DNA of 64,000 nt from an uncultured Clostridia bacterium (lineage in GTDB: Bacteria; Bacillota; Clostridia; TANB77; CAG-508), in NCBI GenBank assembly GCA_944393505.1, contig CALYAK010000009.1, positions 1 to 64,000 of the forward strand. The letters are read 5' to 3'. Positions 50,447 through 57,116 of the stretch are shown here, piece after piece. The notes beneath the pieces are model-generated. The model saw nothing but the letters and a program-made list of their open reading frames with translations. It ran no database searches and was not told where the DNA came from. A program made the translations under genes and the position numbers. Numbering within the stretch: the first letter of the stretch is position 1; each line of letters starts with the position of its first letter.

Positions 50447-51058
50447 TTACAGCGCAGCCTTGACAGACTGTGCCTCAGGAATAATCAGCTTGGAGCCATC
50501 CCGCAGTGCGATCACGTACCGCCCTTCGGACTCTTCCGCCAGCTTATCCTTTCCCTTTTCCAGAAACCAACGGTTCTTGCCAAATGTGATCAGAACTTTG
50601 CCAGACGTTTTGTCGCTATACACGTCCACTGTTTCTGGCTCGTCCTTCGTATGGTGGGTAAGATCCACCACACCCATCACGGGATTTTCCTCCTCTTCTG
50701 TGCCCTCCTCATCGTAATACTCTTGACCTCTCCAGGCCCAGAGAAATGCGATGATTGCTGTAAGAACTGTCCCGCAAATGGTAAAAAGCCAGAAAAAAGC
50801 GGGGAAAGCATTCGCGATGCTTGTGTGGATCGGCTCTACCTGCATAATGGTGTAAATGGTCATACCAATCGCCACCGTTACCAGTCCAGCCTTAACCCAG
50901 TCCAGGATTTTGCTGTTCGGAACCCAGAACGCCACTGTCGTAGTGATACCGATCAGGATCGCCCAAACCGGATGCTTGAGGATGCAGAAGACAACAATTG
51001 CCAGTAGGCCCAAAATCAGGCCAATCACGTTTTTTGCGTTCACATACTTTTTCATCAT
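50447..51058 (-). CDS. Island D: multi-helix membrane protein of foreign composition
   Basis: 203 residues. Four hydrophobic helices occupy about residues 10-105, followed by an acidic linker and a cytoplasmic beta-rich tail of about 70 residues (VDVYSDKTSGKVLITFGKNR). I do not recognise the family. The G+C content is the highest in the window. CGG is used as Arg at 50501-50503 and 50519-50521. It has a consensus sigma-A promoter, a palindromic leader site and a GC-rich terminator. Like islands A-C it is a complete single-gene unit between native genes. Confidence 0.6.
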   Translation of the reverse strand: MMKKYVNAKNVIGLILGLLAIVVFCILKHPVWAILIGITTTVAFWVPNSKILDWVKAGLVTVAIGMTIYTIMQVEPIHTSIANAFPAFFWLFTICGTVLTAIIAFLWAWRGQEYYDEEGTEEEENPVMGVVDLTHHTKDEPETVDVYSDKTSGKVLITFGKNRWFLEKGKDKLAEESEGRYVIALRDGSKLIIPEAQSVKAAL

Positions 51059-51098
51059 GCCAACTCCTTTTATTGTTGTGTATGTGGGGTGTGTCTCT

Positions 51099-51115
51099 GT
51101 GTAAGTTGCTTACAC
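51099..51115. repeat. Operator-like palindrome upstream of island D gene
   Basis: GTGTAAG-TTG-CTTACAC perfect inverted repeat a few bases downstream of the -10 box, related to the site before island C. Confidence 0.55.
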
Positions 51116-51119
51116 CTCT

Positions 51120-51148
51120 ATTATACCATGTTTTCCACTTTTTGTAAA
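51120..51148 (-). promoter_or_regulatory. Sigma-A promoter of island D gene
   Basis: TTTACA (51143-51148), a 17-base spacer and TATAAT (51120-51125). Confidence 0.8.
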
Positions 51149-51223
51149 CTTATGGCTAGTCTACCCAACCCTTTTCTCGACATTTCAAAATACAAAATTT
51201 TGCTACTATCCTCTCGCTGGTAT

Positions 51224-51252
51224 AAAAATAACTAGTAGGAGTCCTACTAGTT
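51224..51252 (-). terminator. Terminator of the SNF2 helicase gene
   Basis: AACTAGTAGGA / TCCTACTAGTT hairpin that includes the stop codon, followed by ATTTTTA on the minus strand. Confidence 0.8.
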
Positions 51253-54200
51253 AAATAAGTTCATAATATCTTCTTTTGAAAGCTTGTTAATAAAGGTTTG
51301 TTCCGTTGAAAGCATATTATCAATTAGTTTTGCTTTCTTCTGTTGCAATTCAAAGATCTTTTCCTCAATCGAATTTTTCGTGATTAATTTATATACCTGC
51401 ACATTATTCTTTTGTCCAATTCGATAGGTTCGGTCTGTTGCTTGATTTTCTGCTGATAAATTCCACCATGGATCATAATGAATTACCATATCAGCCCCAA
51501 TCAAATTTAAACCAGTTCCACCTGCTTTTAAAGATATTAAGAAGACTTTTACTTCTGGATTAGCATTAAATTCATCCACTAATTCTACACGTTCTGCTAC
51601 TTTCGTTTGACCCGTTAGCTTAAAGTATTTAATATCCTGTTTTTTTAGTTCTTTTTCCAATAAATCGAACATAGATGTATAACCAGAGAAAAGTAAGATT
51701 TTATGCCCACCTTTGATAGCATCGTTCATAATTTCCATGCATTGGTTCAATTTACTACTTCCTTCTTTATAGTTATCGATAAAAAGACTTGGATGGCAAC
51801 AAATTTGTCTTAGTCGCATTAATAAAGCTAAAATTCGAATTTGACTCTTTTCAAAGCCATTTTGCTTAATTTCTAGCATTGCCTCTTGTTTTGCACTTGC
51901 CATATAGGAATGATAAATTTTTAATTGTTCTCCTTGCATTTCATTATATAATACCGTAACGGTTTTATCCGGAAGTTCGGTTAAAACATCTTTTTTTATT
52001 CTTCTTAAAATGAATGGTTCAATAAGCATTTTTAATTTATTCGTAACGGTTTCATCATTTTCTTTGATGATTGGTTGCTCAAATTGATCTTTAAATCGTT
52101 TATAGCTAAATAGATAATCTGGCATAATAAAGTCAAAAATGGACCATAACTCTGACAAGGAATTTTCAATTGGAGTTCCTGTTAATGCATACTTGGTTTC
52201 TGCTTTGATTTCTTTAATTGCTCTTGAATTTTGCGTATTATTGTTTTTAATATACTGTGCTTCATCTGCTACAATATATTTAAATTCATAATCTTTTGCT
52301 TGATACAATTCGATATCTCTTTTTAATAAATCATAAGAAGTTACAATGATATCATATTGATCTAAATTTGCAATTTTTTTCTTTCTTTCTGATATGGTTC
52401 CATGGATTACTTCAATCTTTAAATCTGGAGCAAATTTATTGATTTCATTATTCCAATTTAATAGCAAAGAACTTGGGCAAATAACAATCGAAGTTTTTCC
52501 ATTTGGATTTTCTTCTTTATATTCTTGAAAAACAGCAATCATTTGCAGTGTTTTTCCAAGTCCCATGTCATCTGCTAAAATTCCTCCTAATTGATATTTC
52601 TCAAGAATTCTTAACCATTTATATCCCGTTTTTTGATATTCTCGTAAAGAAGCTTTCAAATTAGCTGGTTCTTTGATTTCATCATCAATGACCTTTTCAT
52701 CCACTTGTACAATAAATTCACGGAAAGAATCATCTTTTTCAACATGAATATTCTTAAAGTTTTTTAGTAAACGATCTAAGTATAGACTGCGGTAGATTGG
52801 TATACTTAAGGTCGTCTTTTCTAAATCTTTGTATTTTAAGTTCATTCCAGAAATAACACTATCTAGAAAAGCAACATTCTCGTTATCTTCTAATTTGATA
52901 AAACTTCCATCTTTCAATCGATAGAATTTTTTCTTTAATTGATATTTTTCTAAAATTTGTGATACCTCTTGCAAATCCATATCAATATTTTGAAAATCCA
53001 AATTTAGTAAATTATTCTCAATACGAATTCCGAAGTTCATGATTTTCGGTTGTCGAATTTCTTTCCTTTTGAAGTTATCTGTTGCCAATACTTCAAATTT
53101 ATTCATGTAATATTCAATCTCTTGAGATAGAAATTCATAAATCTTTTCGTCATCCGCTAAAATTAAGCGTGCATGAGCTTTATCTAACATAAACCCCGTT
53201 TTCAAAAATACTTTTAACGTATCATTTTCTTTTACAATATTACGAGGTAAATTCGTAGGATTCTCAATCAACGGATTGAATTCGATTTCATCATAGCAAA
53301 ACTTAATATCTGCTGTTACATGGTTATTTTTATCATAATCCAAATAAATTTTTACCCCTAATTCTTTTGGCATATATTTTTCGATCTGTTCATGATATCT
53401 TTCATCGATCGTTAGATTTTCTTTGATTTTTGGCATCACAACAGAAAAGAAAGTAGAAATATCTTCTTTTCCAAAAATGACATCTTTGGTATAGTTCTTG
53501 CGGAAAATATCGAGTATTTTTAAACTCGTTTCTTTTAATTCTTTTGAACATCGATATAGCTTATCTTCTTTTAAAACATAAATATATTGTTTGCCTTCAA
53601 AAACTTGATAACCATAAATATCTAAATTTGGAACAATTTTATAGTCTGTATCATCTTCCATGGTTAAGCAAAATTTTACATCAAATGGTTCTTCTGTAAA
53701 AAGAACTTGTCTAGTATCATAACCTTTTTCGACTGTTACGATGGTATTTTTTAATGCATCAAATAAGTCATCTAATCCCGTATTGGAAACGTCAATATCT
53801 GCCTCATTTAACATTTTTCCATAATAGGTATAACTATTTAAAGACTCGTTTGTAAATTTAATAATTTCTGCATATTTTAAAATGTATTCTAGAATGGGAA
53901 GTGAAGTTGTTTGAAACGCTTGCTTTGTATGAACGAATTCCAATTTGCTTCCATAACGATAATTTTCACCTGCCATCATATGATCATAAAATTCTGGAAT
54001 ATTTTTAATTTTGTAGAATTGTTTATTCCCGATCTTAAATTCTACCTTAATCTTTTTTTCAAACTCTTTAATAATCACAGTAGGAATAATTTTCAAATCT
54101 CCAATTGGTTTTGGCTTTTCCTTTTCCTGCTCATCTTTATAGAATTCGTTTAAAATTTGCTTAAAAGCACGATATTTTTCTTTTTTCAACACTTCATTCT

Positions 54201-54567
54201 TATGGTTATTTTCTTTGTTTTCTTCTTTTTTGAAAATTTTGATATAAGCTGGGTTACTCTCAAATTCCATCATCGTTGCAACTAAGTGTTTGCAAGCACC
54301 GTAATTTTCTTTATATTCTTGGCAATCACAAGATAAGTCTTCCAATTCTCCATTTTTTGCTTGAATATAGGTATCATAGAAACGATTGTCAGATCCTGTA
54401 ACTCTCGCTTTTATTTCAAAATTGTTCTCATTATCATAAAGCACTTTTGTAATATTAACTTTTTTCTTCATCACATATTTGGTTGCATCTGCCTCTTTTT
54501 GGCTTCCTGCATTTGTGTATAAATCATCTAATATACTCTTGCTTACCATCTGATAAAACCCCCACAT
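51247..54567 (-). CDS. SWI2/SNF2-family DNA helicase/ATPase with SWIM zinc finger
   Basis: 1106 residues. The N-terminal SWIM finger has the CxCx(n)CxH pattern (CDCQEYKENYGACKH near residue 80). An SNF2_assoc region of about 500 residues follows. The helicase core starts near residue 640: DDMGLGKTLQMIA (Walker A), VADEAQYIKN (Walker B), TGTPIENSLSELWSIFDF, and the second lobe with SLKAGGTGLNLIGAD and QATDRTYRIGQ. It belongs to the bacterial RapA/HepA-like translocases; whether it acts on RNA polymerase or on DNA-protein complexes is not known. Confidence 0.92.
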   Translation of the reverse strand: MWGFYQMVSKSILDDLYTNAGSQKEADATKYVMKKKVNITKVLYDNENNFEIKARVTGSDNRFYDTYIQAKNGELEDLSCDCQEYKENYGACKHLVATMMEFESNPAYIKIFKKEENKENNHKNEVLKKEKYRAFKQILNEFYKDEQEKEKPKPIGDLKIIPTVIIKEFEKKIKVEFKIGNKQFYKIKNIPEFYDHMMAGENYRYGSKLEFVHTKQAFQTTSLPILEYILKYAEIIKFTNESLNSYTYYGKMLNEADIDVSNTGLDDLFDALKNTIVTVEKGYDTRQVLFTEEPFDVKFCLTMEDDTDYKIVPNLDIYGYQVFEGKQYIYVLKEDKLYRCSKELKETSLKILDIFRKNYTKDVIFGKEDISTFFSVVMPKIKENLTIDERYHEQIEKYMPKELGVKIYLDYDKNNHVTADIKFCYDEIEFNPLIENPTNLPRNIVKENDTLKVFLKTGFMLDKAHARLILADDEKIYEFLSQEIEYYMNKFEVLATDNFKRKEIRQPKIMNFGIRIENNLLNLDFQNIDMDLQEVSQILEKYQLKKKFYRLKDGSFIKLEDNENVAFLDSVISGMNLKYKDLEKTTLSIPIYRSLYLDRLLKNFKNIHVEKDDSFREFIVQVDEKVIDDEIKEPANLKASLREYQKTGYKWLRILEKYQLGGILADDMGLGKTLQMIAVFQEYKEENPNGKTSIVICPSSLLLNWNNEINKFAPDLKIEVIHGTISERKKKIANLDQYDIIVTSYDLLKRDIELYQAKDYEFKYIVADEAQYIKNNNTQNSRAIKEIKAETKYALTGTPIENSLSELWSIFDFIMPDYLFSYKRFKDQFEQPIIKENDETVTNKLKMLIEPFILRRIKKDVLTELPDKTVTVLYNEMQGEQLKIYHSYMASAKQEAMLEIKQNGFEKSQIRILALLMRLRQICCHPSLFIDNYKEGSSKLNQCMEIMNDAIKGGHKILLFSGYTSMFDLLEKELKKQDIKYFKLTGQTKVAERVELVDEFNANPEVKVFLISLKAGGTGLNLIGADMVIHYDPWWNLSAENQATDRTYRIGQKNNVQVYKLITKNSIEEKIFELQQKKAKLIDNMLSTEQTFINKLSKEDIMNLFN

Positions 54568-54608
54568 TATAGTTTCCTATTATACTATAAAGTAAGGGTT
54601 TTGTCTAT

Positions 54609-56717
54609 CTATTCTTTCTTTTTCGTTTTGGTTTTTGTAGATTTTTTTCGTTTTGTGGTCTTCTTTTGGGTGGTTTTCTTTTTTTCTGGTTCCAACGCTT
54701 TATCTGCTTCTGGTTCCCACTTTTCTCCCACTTTCGGTGGATTCCAAGAGATATAATTACAAGATTTTGGGTTATTCTCACAAATATAGTAATTTCTCTT
54801 GCGTTTTGTTTTTCGAATTTGGACTTTTCCTCCACAAACCGGACATGGTACATCAATTGTTTCTACAATTGGTTTAGCATTTTTACATTCTGGATAGCCT
54901 GGGCATGCTAGGAATTTTCCATAACGACCATATTTTACAACCATCATTCTTCCACATTTCTCACATGGCACATCAGAAACTTCTTCTTCTAATTTCACAT
55001 GCTCTAATTCTTTTTCTACTTTTTCTACCTCTTTTTCAAAAGGTCCATAGAATTCTTCAATTACTTTTTTCCAAGATTGTTTTCCTTCTGCAATTAAGTC
55101 AAAGTCTTCCTCAATTTCCGCTGTGAATTCTACATTCACAACATCTTGAAAATTCTCGGTCAACAATTTATTTACGATTTTCCCTAAGTCTGTTGGAACA
55201 AGTTGTTTTTGTTCTTTTTCAATATATCTTCTTTCTAAAATTGTCGTAATCGTAGGTGAATAAGTACTTGGCCTTCCAATTCCTTTTTCTTCTAAAGCTT
55301 TGACTAAGCTTGCTTCTGTATATCTTGGTGGTGGTTCTGTAAAGCTTTGTTTTGGATTTAATTTTTTCTTTTTTACTTCTTGCCCTACAACAAGATTCGG
55401 AAGATCTACATTTTGTTCCTCATTTTCTTCTTTGGAATCCTGATTTTGCTCTTTATCTTTTGACTCTACATATAAAGTCATAAATCCTTTAAATTTAATA
55501 CTTTGTCCACTTGCTTTAAATTGATAAGAATTCACATCTATCGTAACAGACATCGTATCATAAATTGCTGCTGCCATTTGACTTGCTAAAAAGCGATGAT
55601 AAATTAGTCGATATAGCTTATATTGATCTGGCGTTAGGGAGTCTTTTACTTTCTCTGGTTCTAATTCGATATAGGTTGGTCGAATACCTTCATGAGCATC
55701 TTGTGCATTTCCTTTTGTTTTGTAATAACGATTCTCATAATATTCTTCTCCATAGACTTTACAAATTTCCTCTTTTGCTGCTGCTCTTGCTTCTTCTGAA
55801 ATTCTCGTTGAATCCGTTCTCATGTAAGTAATTAATCCGATCGTTCCTTTTTCTGGTACCTTTACTCCTTCATAAAGCATTTGTGCAATCGACATTGTCT
55901 TTTTTAAGGTAAATCCTAATTTTCGAGAAGCCTCTTGTTGCATTGTACTCGTTGTAAATGGTGGTGCTGGTACTTTTTTCTTTTCTCCCTTTTTGACATC
56001 ACTAACAACATAGGTTCCTTTTTCAATTCCTGCTAAAATTTTGTCAACTTCTTCTTTCGTATGAATTTCTAATTTCTTTTTATCTTTTCCATAAAAACGT
56101 GCTTCAAATTCTTTTTTCTCCGCTTCTAGCGTAGCATAAATATTCCAATATTCTTCCGGAATAAATTGTTCAATTTCGGTTTCACGATCGACGATTAATT
56201 TAACTGCAACAGATTGTACTCTTCCTGCCGACAATCCTCTTTTTACTTTTTTCCAAAGAACTGGACTCATTTTGTATCCCACAATTCGATCCAAAACTCT
56301 TCTTGCTTGCTGTGCATCAATTAGATTTCGGTCAATTGTTCTAGGATTTTTAATTGAGTTTTTTACCGCTTCTTTCGTGATTTCATTAAAGGTTACGCGG
56401 CATTTACAATCTTCTGGAATTCCTAAAATATGTGCTAAATGCCAAGCAATTGCTTCTCCTTCACGATCCGGGTCAGTTGCAAGATACACGGTTTTCGCAT
56501 TTTTTGCATCTTTGATTAAAGATTTGATTAAATCTCCTTTTCCTCGGATATTAATATATTCTGGTTCAAAATTATTTTCGATGTCCACACCCAGTTTTGA
56601 TTTTGGCAAATCTCGAATATGTCCCATGGAAGCAACAACTTTGGTACTTCCTCCCAGGAATTTCTTGATGGTATTTGCCTTTGCTGGTGACTCAACAATA
56701 ATTAGTTTATCTGCCAT
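54609..56717 (-). CDS. topA: DNA topoisomerase I
   Basis: 702 residues, type IA enzyme that relaxes negative supercoils. Toprim domain (LIIVESPAKANTIKKFLG, ATDPDREGEAIAWHL), catalytic Tyr in GLITYMRTDSTR near residue 300 and the ENIKRPSTY-like GIGRPSTYSPTI. Two Cys4 zinc ribbons follow near the C-terminus (CEKCGRMMVVK ... CPGYPEC; CPVCGGKVQ). It ends in a Lys/Thr-rich tail of about 25 residues containing KKTTKRKK, like the Pgi tail. The gene is 41 bases upstream of the SNF2 helicase. Confidence 0.97.
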   Translation of the reverse strand: MADKLIIVESPAKANTIKKFLGGSTKVVASMGHIRDLPKSKLGVDIENNFEPEYINIRGKGDLIKSLIKDAKNAKTVYLATDPDREGEAIAWHLAHILGIPEDCKCRVTFNEITKEAVKNSIKNPRTIDRNLIDAQQARRVLDRIVGYKMSPVLWKKVKRGLSAGRVQSVAVKLIVDRETEIEQFIPEEYWNIYATLEAEKKEFEARFYGKDKKKLEIHTKEEVDKILAGIEKGTYVVSDVKKGEKKKVPAPPFTTSTMQQEASRKLGFTLKKTMSIAQMLYEGVKVPEKGTIGLITYMRTDSTRISEEARAAAKEEICKVYGEEYYENRYYKTKGNAQDAHEGIRPTYIELEPEKVKDSLTPDQYKLYRLIYHRFLASQMAAAIYDTMSVTIDVNSYQFKASGQSIKFKGFMTLYVESKDKEQNQDSKEENEEQNVDLPNLVVGQEVKKKKLNPKQSFTEPPPRYTEASLVKALEEKGIGRPSTYSPTITTILERRYIEKEQKQLVPTDLGKIVNKLLTENFQDVVNVEFTAEIEEDFDLIAEGKQSWKKVIEEFYGPFEKEVEKVEKELEHVKLEEEVSDVPCEKCGRMMVVKYGRYGKFLACPGYPECKNAKPIVETIDVPCPVCGGKVQIRKTKRKRNYYICENNPKSCNYISWNPPKVGEKWEPEADKALEPEKKKTTQKKTTKRKKSTKTKTKKKE

Positions 56718-56808
56718 TTTTGTCTCCTTCTTTTCATATTACTATAGTATTCTAGTCTAAAACTTTCGATTTTGCAACACTTGGAAAAAATTTTCCTTTT
56801 TCTTACAT

Positions 56809-56838
56809 AAAAAAGAGCTAAGTTTTTCTTAGCTCTTC
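56809..56838 (-). terminator. Terminator of the Gly/Cys-rich microprotein gene
   Basis: AAGAGCTAAG / CTTAGCTCTT hairpin followed by TTTTTTA on the minus strand. Confidence 0.8.
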
Positions 56839-56852
56839 CTTCTTTGGGATTT

Positions 56853-57026
56853 TTAGTTTCTTCCACATCCACAACCACATCCGCAGTTGTTAAATAGTAA
56901 TAAGAAAACAATAATGAAGAATAATAATTCGCTACATCCACATCCACATCCGTTGTTTCTGCCAAATAGTCCACCTAATAATCCCCCATTATTTTCACAA
57001 CAACAATTTCGATTTTCTTCTTGCAC
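56853..57026 (-). CDS. Gly/Cys-rich hydrophobic microprotein (57 aa)
   Basis: 57 residues, overlooked because of its size. The start is GTG, six bases after a near-perfect AAGGAGGG. The sequence has a Cys triplet near residue 8, a GCGCGC stretch at about 27-32, one hydrophobic helix (ELLFFIIVFLLLF) and a second GCGCGCG run at the end. This plan resembles small sporulation/coat proteins of the YjcZ kind, but no strict match can be claimed. It has its own terminator and is divergent from the U32 gene. An overlapping antisense-frame reading that avoids Cys is less likely because it lacks a ribosome binding site. Confidence 0.65.
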   Translation of the reverse strand: MQEENRNCCCENNGGLLGGLFGRNNGCGCGCSELLFFIIVFLLLFNNCGCGCGCGRN

Positions 57027-57116
57027 CTTTCTCCCTCCTTTTTTCTTAACTAAGATATAGTATTCATTTTTAAAATTTTGTGTTACAATATTTTTAGTAA
57101 GTAAGACAAAGAAAGG

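Noticed and set aside
56702-56974. A 90-residue minus-strand frame overlapping the microprotein gene and the start of topA
   Set aside because: It reads the Gly/Cys repeats in another phase as Asp/Val repeats and has no good start.
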